Under the pieces are notes generated by a model that saw nothing but the letters and a program-made list of their open reading frames with translations, was not told the origin of the DNA and made no database searches. Positions 16,001 to 23,242 of a stretch of 64,000 nt of DNA are shown piece after piece. Numbering within the stretch: the stretch's first letter is position 1; every line of letters begins with the position of its first letter. The translations under genes and the position numbers were made by a program. The DNA comes from JAVEDQ01 sp963783105 (GTDB taxonomy: Bacteria > Actinomycetota > Actinomycetes > Frankiales > Frankiaceae): contig CAWAMI010000002.1 in the NCBI GenBank assembly GCA_963783105.1, positions 434,001-498,000 on the forward strand, read 5' to 3'.

Positions 16001-17134
16001 GTGCCGCGCCACACCCGGACCGCCGAGACGAAGCTGCCCTTCGACAAGCTCCCCTGGAGCACGATCGCGCCACCGCTGGCGCTGATCGCCCTGGTTCTCA
16101 CGTGGGAACGCGAGCTGCCCGGCGCGGTCGTCGCCGGCGTCGCGCTCCTGCTCGCGGGCGCGGTGCTGGCGGCGGTGCATCACGCCGAGGTGGTGGCGCA
16201 CCGCGTCGGCGAGCCGTTCGGCTCGCTGGTGCTGGCGGTCGCGGTGACGGTCATCGAGGTCGCGCTCATCGTCACCCTGATGATCTCGGGCGGGCCGAAG
16301 ACCGAGTCGCTCGCGCGGGACACGGTCTTCGCGGCGGTCATGATCACGACGAACGGAATTCTCGGCCTGTCCCTCCTCGTGGGCTCGCTGCGCAGCAGGG
16401 TGGTGACGTTCCACGCCGAGGGCGCCGGCGGCGCGCTCGCGACCGTCGCCACGCTGGCCGTGCTGACGCTCGTCCTGCCGACCTTCACGACGAGCGAGCC
16501 GGGGCCGGTCTTCTCCGCAGCCCAGCTCGCCTTCGCCGGGGTGTCCTCCCTCGCTCTGTACGGCCTGTTCGTCGCGGTGCAGACGGTGCGGCACCGCGAC
16601 TACTTCCTGCCCTCCGACGGCCCGGACGACGGCGATCCGGCGGAGAACACCTCCGACGCCCACGCCGAGCCGCCGACGAACCGGGCCGCCACGACCAGCC
16701 TGGGGCTCCTCGTACTCGCCCTCGTCGGCGTCGTCGGCCTGGCCAAGACCATCTCCCCGACCCTCGAGGACGGTGTCGCCGCCGCCGGGCTCCCGCAGAC
16801 GGCGGTCGGCGTCGCGATCGCGCTGCTGGTCCTCCTGCCGGAGACGCTGGCCGCGGTCCGCAACGCGCGCCGCGGTCGGGTCCAGACGAGTCTCAACCTG
16901 GCCTACGGCTCGGCGATGGCGAGCATCGGGCTCACGATTCCGGCCATCGGCGTCGCCTCGATCTGGCTGGACGGCCGCCTGCTACTCGGCCTCGGCCCGA
17001 CCGAGCTGGTGCTGCTGGCGCTGACCGGCGTGGTGAGCGTGCTGACCGTGGTGCCCGGCCGGGCCACCCTGCTCCAGGCGGGCGTGCACCTGGCGCTGTT
17101 CGCGAGCTTCGTGTTCCTAGCGATCAGCCCCTGA
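16001..17134 (+). CDS. chaA: ChaA-type Ca2+/H+ (cation/proton) antiporter
   Basis: The 377-aa product starts at GTG 16001 behind GAGGAG. Eleven or so hydrophobic segments form two repeats of the CaCA superfamily: alpha-1 region GEPFGSLVLAVAVTVIEVAL and alpha-2 region around LPETLAAVRNARRG…LNLAYGSAMASIGLTIP. A hydrophilic loop rich in Asp and Glu (about 205-230, SDGPDDGDPAENTSDAH) separates them. These proteins exchange Ca2+, Na+ or K+ for protons across the cytoplasmic membrane. It is divergent from the acyl-CoA dehydrogenase gene with an 85-bp shared upstream region. Confidence 0.88.
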   Translation: MPRHTRTAETKLPFDKLPWSTIAPPLALIALVLTWERELPGAVVAGVALLLAGAVLAAVHHAEVVAHRVGEPFGSLVLAVAVTVIEVALIVTLMISGGPKTESLARDTVFAAVMITTNGILGLSLLVGSLRSRVVTFHAEGAGGALATVATLAVLTLVLPTFTTSEPGPVFSAAQLAFAGVSSLALYGLFVAVQTVRHRDYFLPSDGPDDGDPAENTSDAHAEPPTNRAATTSLGLLVLALVGVVGLAKTISPTLEDGVAAAGLPQTAVGVAIALLVLLPETLAAVRNARRGRVQTSLNLAYGSAMASIGLTIPAIGVASIWLDGRLLLGLGPTELVLLALTGVVSVLTVVPGRATLLQAGVHLALFASFVFLAISP

Positions 17135-17144
17135 CGTCCGGGTC

Positions 17145-18209
17145 CTACTCGGTGGCGATCTTCAGGACCAGCTTGCCGAGGTTCTCGCCACGGAACAGCC
17201 GCAACAGCGTGTCCGGGAAGTCGCCGACGCTGCCCTCGGCGACGTCCTCGTGCGCGGAGAGCTTGCCCTCGGTCATCCACGTCGACATCTGGGCGACGCC
17301 CTCCTTGTAACGCGAGGCGTAGTCGAAGACGACGAAGCCCTCCATCCGCGCGCGGAAGACGAGCAGGTTCATGTAGTTGCCCGGCCCGGCCATCCCGCCA
17401 TCCGCGTTGTACTGGCTGACCGCACCGCAGATCACGATCCGGGCATGCATCGCGAGCCGCGAGAGCGCCGCCTCCAGGATCGACCCGCCGACGTTGTCGA
17501 AGTAGACGTCGATGCCGTCGGGGGCGGCCGCCTTCAGCGCCTTGCGGACGTCCTCGCTCTTGTAGTCGATGGCGACGTCGAAGCCGAGCTCCTCGGTCAG
17601 CCACCGGCACTTCTCCGGCCCGCCGGCGATGCCGACGACCCGGCAGTTCCGGATCTTGGCGAGCTGCCCGACCACGGTGCCGACCGCCCCGGCGGCGCCG
17701 GAGACGACGACGGTGTTCCCCTCTTGGACGGCGCCGACGTCGAACAGCCCGAAGTAGGCGGTCAGCCCCGGCATGCCGAGCGTGCCCAGATAGGTCGGCA
17801 ACGAGGCCACCGACGGGTCGACCTTCACGACCCCCTTGCCGTCGGACAGGGCGTACTCCTGCACGCCGAAGGTCCCGCTCACGTGGTCGCCGACGGCGAA
17901 CTTCTCGAGGTTGCTCGCCCGGACGACACCGACGGCACCGGCCCGCATCACCTCGCCGAGTCCGACCGGCGGGATGTAGGAGCGACCCTCGTTCATCCAG
18001 CCCCGCATGGCGGGGTCGAGCGACAGGTACAGATTCTGGACGAGCATCTGCCCGTCGCCCGGCTCGGGCACCGGCTCGGTGGTGATGTCCCAGTTGGACG
18101 CGTCGGGCAGTCCGCTGGGCCGCGACGCGAGCCGGACCTGGGTGTTGGTGGGCGCGTCGCCGGGAGCGTTGGGGGAGGAGGTTCTGGGCTGGGACCCGTC
18201 TGTGGTCAT
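17145..18209 (-). CDS. zinc-independent MDR NADP-dependent oxidoreductase (CurA/leukotriene B4 reductase type)
   Basis: The 354-aa product lacks zinc ligands and has the enoyl-reductase features LYLSLDPAMRGWMNEGRSY, GTLGMPGLTAYFGLFDVG, the nucleotide-binding VVVSGAAGAVGTVVGQLA loop and GIAGGPEKCRWL. This is the layout of NADPH-dependent alkenal/one reductases such as E. coli CurA (YncB). It would reduce the C=C bond of alpha,beta-unsaturated carbonyls in the cytoplasm. It converges on the ChaA gene with a 10-bp gap. Confidence 0.9.
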   Translation of the reverse strand: MTTDGSQPRTSSPNAPGDAPTNTQVRLASRPSGLPDASNWDITTEPVPEPGDGQMLVQNLYLSLDPAMRGWMNEGRSYIPPVGLGEVMRAGAVGVVRASNLEKFAVGDHVSGTFGVQEYALSDGKGVVKVDPSVASLPTYLGTLGMPGLTAYFGLFDVGAVQEGNTVVVSGAAGAVGTVVGQLAKIRNCRVVGIAGGPEKCRWLTEELGFDVAIDYKSEDVRKALKAAAPDGIDVYFDNVGGSILEAALSRLAMHARIVICGAVSQYNADGGMAGPGNYMNLLVFRARMEGFVVFDYASRYKEGVAQMSTWMTEGKLSAHEDVAEGSVGDFPDTLLRLFRGENLGKLVLKIATE

Positions 18210-18261
18210 GGGCCCTTTCTACGCCCGGCCGCGACATCAGTCCCTGTCGCGGCCGCGACGA

Positions 18262-18693
18262 TCAGCCCCTCTCGCCGGCCGCCTTCTCCGCGGCCTCATC
18301 GCCCGCCTTCGCCGCCCTGGCCGCCTCGCCACTGAGGTTCTCGCGGGCCAGGTCGAGCGGGACCAGCACCTGGCTGAGCACCTCCGCGACGACGCGTTGC
18401 TGGGCGGCGATGCCCTTGGTCACGTCCGCCATCTCGCTCTGCATGTCGCCCCAGCGGTCGAGGCGGTTGGCGAGTTCGCGCTGCGCGTCGACCAGCTTGC
18501 GCAGCGGACCGGTGGTCGCCGCCGCCAGCGTGGTGCCCGCGTCCATCATCTGCTGCAGGTACTGCCCCACGTCCTTGCCGCCAGGCACCGGGACGACGCC
18601 CGCCGCCTTGGTGAACAGCCTCCAGGCGTCGCCCATGCGGGCCAGCGCCTGCTCCTGGGCCGCGCGGAGGGCGTCGAGCGACGAATCGGCCAT
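18262..18693 (-). CDS. phasin-like helical protein (candidate)
   Basis: The 143-aa product starts at ATG 18693 with a GAAAGGA ribosome-binding site. It is almost entirely alpha-helical in composition, with amphipathic repeats (LRAAQEQALARMGDAWRLF…LVDAQRELANRLDRWGDM…QQRVVAEVLSQVLVPLDLA) and an Ala/Glu-rich tail. Such proteins resemble phasins and PhaE-like granule proteins, and the phaC operon lies 13 kb away, but the evidence is compositional only. Upstream is the divergent yaaA gene. Confidence 0.5.
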   Translation of the reverse strand: MADSSLDALRAAQEQALARMGDAWRLFTKAAGVVPVPGGKDVGQYLQQMMDAGTTLAAATTGPLRKLVDAQRELANRLDRWGDMQSEMADVTKGIAAQQRVVAEVLSQVLVPLDLARENLSGEAARAAKAGDEAAEKAAGERG

Positions 18694-18765
18694 GGCAAGG
18701 GTCCTTTCACCGGATGCGGGTCGATCATGACACGTCCTCCCGGGTGCGAACGGCACCATGAGGGT

Positions 18766-19575
18766 GTGCACATCCTCCTGCCGCCGAGCGAAGGCAAACG
18801 CCCCGGCGGCACCGGGGACGCGCTACGGGTGCTCGGGCTCGGAGCGGAGCCGCTCGGCGCCGCCCGGCGGCGGGTTCTCGATGCCGTGCGCCGACTGTGC
18901 ACCGAGCGGCCGGACGAGGCCCGTCGGCTGCTGCGGTTCCCGCCTGCGGTCGCGGCGGACGCGCTCGCCGCCAACCGGGCGATGGAGGACGCTCCGACGC
19001 TGCCGGCCCTCGATCGCTTCACCGGCACCCTCTACGACGCGCTCGACGTGGGGTCGCTGCGCCCCGCGGCGCGGGCGCGGGCAGAGGAGTCCGTGCTCGT
19101 CTTCGACGGCGCGTTCGGGGTGCTCCGGGGAGCCGAACCGGTGCCCGACCACCGCGTTCCCGCGGGCGGCGCGCTACCCGACCACGGCACGATCGCCGGG
19201 CTCTGGAGGCCGATTCTCGACGAGGTGCTGCCACCGCTGCTCGCCGGATCCCTCGTCGTCGACCTGCGCTCCAGCGACTACAGCGCGATGTGGCGCAGTT
19301 CCGGTGGGGGGAGCAGTTCCGGTGGGAGGAGCAGCTCCGGCGGCGCCGTCGTGCCCGTCCGCATCCTCGTCGAGCAGCGCGGGCGGTACGCGGCGCTCTC
19401 GGTGCCGAGCAAGGTGGGAAAGGGCCTGCTCACCCGGGCGCTGTGCACGACGCGACGCAGCGTCCGGACGGTGCGGGACGTCCGGGCCGTGGCCGAAGCC
19501 GCCGACTTCAGCCCGCTCCCGGACAGCGGGCGGGGAAATCTCGACCTGACCTTCGAGTTCGTCCCGAAGGCGTGA
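18766..19575 (+). CDS. yaaA: YaaA family peroxide-stress protein
   Basis: The 269-aa product starts at GTG 18766 with the diagnostic MHILLPPSEGKRPGG (YaaA/DUF328 N-terminus). It continues with DRFTGTLYDALDVGSL, VFDGAFGVLR and VVDLRSSDYSAMWR, which correspond to conserved family blocks, and ends …FEFVPKA. YaaA lowers intracellular free iron and protects DNA during peroxide stress in E. coli. Here a low-complexity Ser/Gly insertion (SSGGGSSSGGRSSSGGA) encoded by an 18-bp tandem repeat interrupts the region after the SDYSAMWR block; it may be a surface loop. Confidence 0.88.
   Translation: MHILLPPSEGKRPGGTGDALRVLGLGAEPLGAARRRVLDAVRRLCTERPDEARRLLRFPPAVAADALAANRAMEDAPTLPALDRFTGTLYDALDVGSLRPAARARAEESVLVFDGAFGVLRGAEPVPDHRVPAGGALPDHGTIAGLWRPILDEVLPPLLAGSLVVDLRSSDYSAMWRSSGGGSSSGGRSSSGGAVVPVRILVEQRGRYAALSVPSKVGKGLLTRALCTTRRSVRTVRDVRAVAEAADFSPLPDSGRGNLDLTFEFVPKA
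19295..19347. repeat. 18-bp tandem repeat inside yaaA
   Basis: Three adjacent copies of an 18-bp unit (GCAGTTCCGGTGGGGGGA and variants) encode the hexapeptide SSGG[G/R]S repeat of YaaA. The unit is divisible by three, so the frame is preserved. Confidence 0.85.
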
Positions 19576-19583
19576 GAGGTCGC

Positions 19584-19901
19584 TCAGCCCTCGATCTCGA
19601 AGAAGGGCTGGAGGTGCCCGGCCTGCAGGCCGCTGCGCACCGGGGAACTCGGGGAGCGCAGGACGAACCGGACGCCGGCACTCGCGCACTTGCGTCGAAG
19701 GGCGACGAGCGTCCGCATGCCCTGACGCCCTACCGATGTCACGCGGGAGACGTCGAGCACGAGGCATTCCGGCGCGGGGTCGAGCAGCGGGAAGACCTGG
19801 TTGCGCAGCGCCCCCACGGTCTCTGCGTCGAGGTCGCCCTGCAGCGCGGTCAGGATCTCCCTCCCCGGCGCAGGGGCGGAAGGAGTCAGCAGGAGGAGCA
19901 C
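19584..19901 (-). CDS. STAS-domain protein (anti-sigma factor antagonist-like)
   Basis: With a GTG start at 19901 the product has about 105 aa covering one STAS fold: LLLLTPSAPAPGREILTALQ, then ECLVLDVSRVTSVGRQGMRTLVALRRKC and RFVLRSPSSPVRSGLQAG. In SpoIIAA/RsbV the helix-start motif is D-S-x-G with a phosphorylated Ser; here the corresponding VGRQG lacks Ser/Thr, so control by a kinase/phosphatase switch seems unlikely. Start is uncertain (longer frames reach 19937 or 19997 without better support). It converges on yaaA. Confidence 0.7.
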   Translation of the reverse strand: MLLLLTPSAPAPGREILTALQGDLDAETVGALRNQVFPLLDPAPECLVLDVSRVTSVGRQGMRTLVALRRKCASAGVRFVLRSPSSPVRSGLQAGHLQPFFEIEG

Positions 19902-20078
19902 ACGTCCATGATCCCCAACAGACGACGAGCTTCCCACCCGACACGCATGACAGTTCCGTGACGGTGCCCGCCGACGGATCGGGCGATAACGGGACATCGC
20001 GGCGGTGCCGCGCGTTCGTCATGCAACCGTCACCTCTCCGCCGACGGGTTGCAGCACGACCCGGACACTGTTCCTCCC

Positions 20079-20468
20079 ATGGCTCTGATGGACATGGCTC
20101 TGACGGGCACGGCCCCGCTCACGACGGACCCGATGGTTCCGGGAGTGGGCACCTCCTCGGCGGCGCTCCCCCGGCCGCCCGCGTCCGCCGATCTCGACGA
20201 CGAGAACCTCGTCCTCGACCTCACCGTGGTCGGCCTGCTCGACGACCGCACCGGTGACGCCCTGCTCGCCGCCGTGGTCGACGCGGCCGAAGCCGGCTGG
20301 CACCGGGTCGAGATCGACCTCCGCGACGTCACCGCCCACACCGCCCAGGGCACGGCGGCGATCAGCCGGCTGTGCCGGACCGGTTCCCGGCTACCACGCG
20401 GCATCGGTTTCTCGGTGGAATCCGGGCCGAGCCGCGACGCCCTGCTCGCCTCCCTCGCGAAGGCCTGA
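20079..20468 (+). CDS. STAS-like domain protein
   Basis: The 129-aa product starts at ATG 20079 with a ~35-residue low-complexity head. It then shows a STAS-like pattern: LDLTVVGLLDDRTGDALLAAVVDAAEAGWHRVEIDLRDVTAHTAQGTAAISRLCR. The position of the phospho-Ser in antagonist proteins is not a Ser here either (HTAQG). It is divergent from the other STAS gene, and its stop is 58 bp before the response-regulator gene. A sensing or partner-binding role is inferred; no anti-sigma kinase is nearby. Confidence 0.6.
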   Translation: MALMDMALTGTAPLTTDPMVPGVGTSSAALPRPPASADLDDENLVLDLTVVGLLDDRTGDALLAAVVDAAEAGWHRVEIDLRDVTAHTAQGTAAISRLCRTGSRLPRGIGFSVESGPSRDALLASLAKA

Positions 20469-20526
20469 TCGTCGCGAAACGACCGCTGTTGCCCCGTCGG
20501 GACCGCGCGTCGGTCACCATGGTCGG

Positions 20527-21246
20527 GTGACCTTCCACGTTCTCGTCGTCGACGACGACCCGAACATCCGCACGTCCGTGCGCTTCGCCCTCGAGGACGA
20601 GGGCTACGACGTCACGGAAGCGCCGAGCGGCGAAGCCGCCCTCGAGCGCATGGCCGAGCGCCCGGCGGACCTCGTCCTGCTCGACCTGATGCTGCCGGGC
20701 ATCGACGGTTTCGAGTGCTGTCGTCGGCTCCGGCGGACCTCCGACGTGCCGATCGTCGTCGTGAGCGCGCGCGGCGAGACGAGCGACGTCGTGGGCGGCC
20801 TCGAGGCCGGCGCGGACGACTACGTGACCAAGCCGTTCGCGCTGCCGGAGCTGTCCGCCAGACTCCGGGCGCTGCGCCGGCGCGGTCGCGTGGAGAACAA
20901 CGTCGCGGAAGGCCTGCCGGCGGCGCGCCGACTCACGGTCGGCGACCTGACCCTGTCGCCCGACGAGGGCACGGTGACCCTCGCCGGCCAGCCCGTGCAC
21001 CTCACCCGCACCGAGTTCCAGCTGCTCGGCGAGTTCCTGGCCGCACCGGGTCGGGTCTTCACCCGCGAGGTACTGCTCGAGAAGGTGTGGGAGTACGACT
21101 ACCTCGGCGACGTCCGGATCGTCGACGTCCACATCCGCCGGCTACGGCTGAAGATCGAGGACGACCCGGGTTCGCCGTCCCGCGTCGTCACCGTGCGGGG
21201 GCTGGGCTACAAGCTGGTCGCCCCGTCACCGCCCGACTCGTCGTGA
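20527..21246 (+). CDS. OmpR/PhoB-family response regulator
   Basis: The 239-aa product starts at GTG 20527. The receiver domain has VDDDPNIRTSV (acidic pair), the phospho-acceptor Asp in LVLLDLMLPGIDGFE, Ser in VVVSARGE and Lys in DDYVTKPF. The C-terminal winged helix (LTVGDLTLSPDEGTVTLAG…VRIVDVHIRRLRLKIEDD…VRGLGYKL) is the transactivation domain that binds DNA direct repeats. Its TGA overlaps the GTG of the kinase gene (GTGA), so both are made together. It probably regulates this operon's envelope functions. Confidence 0.95.
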   Translation: MTFHVLVVDDDPNIRTSVRFALEDEGYDVTEAPSGEAALERMAERPADLVLLDLMLPGIDGFECCRRLRRTSDVPIVVVSARGETSDVVGGLEAGADDYVTKPFALPELSARLRALRRRGRVENNVAEGLPAARRLTVGDLTLSPDEGTVTLAGQPVHLTRTEFQLLGEFLAAPGRVFTREVLLEKVWEYDYLGDVRIVDVHIRRLRLKIEDDPGSPSRVVTVRGLGYKLVAPSPPDSS

Positions 21247-22640
21247 GCGACAAGCCGGCCCGCTGGGGGCTGCGCGCGCGGTTGACCGCGGCGTTCGCCC
21301 TCGGCGCCCTGGCGTTGTCCGCCCTGCTGGCCCTCGGATCGTTCACCGCGTCGCGGAACTACCTGATCTCGCAGCGGGAGGCCGGCGCGACCAACCGGAC
21401 CATCGCGCAGGCGAAGACGCTCGGCGACGGGTTGCGCAGCTCCGGCGTCCAGCCGAGCGAACTGCTCGCCGGCCTGCGCACGGCCCCGGATGCGCGGCTC
21501 ATCCTGCACCTCGACGGCCGCTGGTACGGCGCCGACGTGGGCGAGGCCGTGCTCATCCCGGACCAGCTGCGCACCGACGTCGAGTCGGGACGGGCGCAGC
21601 GGCAACGCGTCACCACGCACGGAACCCCTCAGCTGATCGTCGGCGTGCCGCTGACCGAGAACCGGGCGCAGCTGTACGAGGTCTTCTCGCTCGAGGACCT
21701 CGACCGCACCCTGCGTCAGACGAGCCGGCTGCTTCTGGTCATCGCGCTGCTGACCGCAGCCGCCGGCGCGGCGCTGGGCTGGTGGACGAGCCGCCGGCTG
21801 CTGCGCCCGCTCGACGACGTGATCACGACGAGCCGCTCCATCGCCGGAGGCCGCTTGTCCGCCCGGCTGCCCGCCAGCCGCGACCCGGACGTGGCACCGT
21901 TCGTCGAGTCCTTCAACGCGATGACCCAGGCGCTGGAGGAACGGATCGACCGGGACGCCCGCTTCGCGGCGGACGTCAGCCACGAGCTGCGTTCGCCGCT
22001 GACCACGCTCTCGACCTCGCTGAGCGTGCTGCAGCGGCGGCGGGAGGAGATGGGGGACCGGGCCCGGCAGGCGTTGGACCTGCTCACCGACGAGGTCGCC
22101 CGCTTCGAGCAGCTGGTGCAGGACCTGCTCGAGATCTCGCGCCTGGACTCCAAGCAGGACTTCGAACGTGAGCCGGTGCAGCTCTCGAAGCTCGTGTTGC
22201 ACTCGCCGTCGGTCGCGCGGGTACCGAACACCCATGTGGTGGTGGACGCCGACGCCGCCACGGCGGAGGTCCGCGCGGACAAGCGCCGGCTCGAGCGCGT
22301 CCTGGCCAACCTCGTCGAGAACGCCATGCGCTACGGCGGGGGCGTCGAGTCGGTGCGGGTGACGGTGCCGACCGGCAACGGTCGACGACCGCAGCCGGAC
22401 GGGGTGGTGCGCCTGGTCGTCGACGACGCCGGCCCCGGCGTCCCGCCGCAGGACCGGGAGCGCATCTTCGACCGCTTCAGCCGCGGGTCGGCGGGCGAGC
22501 GGGACGTCGGCCGCGGCGTCGGGCTCGGCCTCGCCCTCGTCTCCGAGCAGGTCGCGGCGCACGACGGGCGCGTGTGGGTGGAGGACCGGCCGGGCGGCGG
22601 GGCGCGGTTCGTGGTCGAGCTCCCGAGGAGCGGGTCGTGA
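21243..22640 (+). CDS. sensor histidine kinase
   Basis: The 465-aa product has an N-terminal transmembrane helix (about 15-35), an extracytoplasmic sensor region (about 36-150), a second helix (about 160-180) and a HAMP linker (RRLLRPLDDVITTSRSIAGG). It continues with an H-box (FAADVSHELRSPLTTLSTSL), an N-box (NLVENAMRYGG), a G1 box (DDAGPGVPPQDRERIFDRFS) and a G2 box (GLGLALVSEQVAAHDG). It would autophosphorylate on His and signal to the upstream regulator. Both ends overlap neighbours by four bases. The extracytoplasmic domain has no named family I can recognise. Confidence 0.95.
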   Translation: MSDKPARWGLRARLTAAFALGALALSALLALGSFTASRNYLISQREAGATNRTIAQAKTLGDGLRSSGVQPSELLAGLRTAPDARLILHLDGRWYGADVGEAVLIPDQLRTDVESGRAQRQRVTTHGTPQLIVGVPLTENRAQLYEVFSLEDLDRTLRQTSRLLLVIALLTAAAGAALGWWTSRRLLRPLDDVITTSRSIAGGRLSARLPASRDPDVAPFVESFNAMTQALEERIDRDARFAADVSHELRSPLTTLSTSLSVLQRRREEMGDRARQALDLLTDEVARFEQLVQDLLEISRLDSKQDFEREPVQLSKLVLHSPSVARVPNTHVVVDADAATAEVRADKRRLERVLANLVENAMRYGGGVESVRVTVPTGNGRRPQPDGVVRLVVDDAGPGVPPQDRERIFDRFSRGSAGERDVGRGVGLGLALVSEQVAAHDGRVWVEDRPGGGARFVVELPRSGS

Positions 22641-23242
22641 GGGGCCACGACCGGCACGGAAAGCTCGGCGCGCTCGTGGCGGCGGCCCTCGTGCTGCTGT
22701 TCGCCGTCGCCTGCGGGGTGACGCCCGAGTCGAGCCCCAGCCCCCTCGACACCGCGCTCGTCAACCAGCCCCCGGCCGCGCCCGGCAGCGGTGGCGGCAC
22801 GGCCCTCTACTTCGTCCGTGAGGACCGGCTCGACCCGGTCGCCCGACCGGTACCGCCGGACGACCGGGCCCGGCTCACGGCGCTGCTGGCGGGCGTCAGC
22901 GAGCCGGAGGCGGCGGCCGGTCTGCGGACCGCAGTCCCCTCGACGATCGCGCTGCGCGACGTCCGCCGCAGCGGCAGTTCCGTGACCGTCGACCTCACCG
23001 GCGGCCTCGGCGACGTCAGCGCGGACGAGCAGACGTTGGCCCTCGCGCAGATCGTGTTCACGGCGACCGAGTACGGCCCCACGGCCGTGCGTCTGCTCGT
23101 CGACGGGACGCCGGTGCAGGTGCCGCGGGCCGACGGCACGTTGGACTCGAGCGAGTTGGACCGGGCCGACTTCAGCGAGCAGGCGCCCCCGCGCACGCCC
23201 ACGCCCCCGCCCACGCCGACCGCCTCCCCCTCCGCGTCGTGA
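22637..23242 (+). CDS. GerMN-domain lipoprotein (LpqB-like)
   Basis: The 201-aa product starts at GTG 22637 within the kinase stop. The signal ends in a lipobox-like VACGV (Cys about residue 25), followed by a GerMN domain of ~110 residues (TALYFVREDRLDPVARPVP…SGSSVTVDLTGGL…LALAQIVFTATEY…VRLLVDGTPVQVP), and a Pro/Thr/Ser tail (PPRTPTPPPTPTAS). In mycobacteria the GerMN lipoprotein LpqB sits next to the MtrAB two-component system and modulates it. The same order, regulator-kinase-GerMN lipoprotein, argues for an analogous sensor accessory here. Confidence 0.88.
   Translation: MRGHDRHGKLGALVAAALVLLFAVACGVTPESSPSPLDTALVNQPPAAPGSGGGTALYFVREDRLDPVARPVPPDDRARLTALLAGVSEPEAAAGLRTAVPSTIALRDVRRSGSSVTVDLTGGLGDVSADEQTLALAQIVFTATEYGPTAVRLLVDGTPVQVPRADGTLDSSELDRADFSEQAPPRTPTPPPTPTASPSAS

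Noticed and set aside
13840..17310. A 1156-residue plus-strand frame across the acyl-CoA dehydrogenase and chaA region
   Set aside because: It runs antisense to the acyl-CoA dehydrogenase and out of frame with chaA; its composition is shadow-like.
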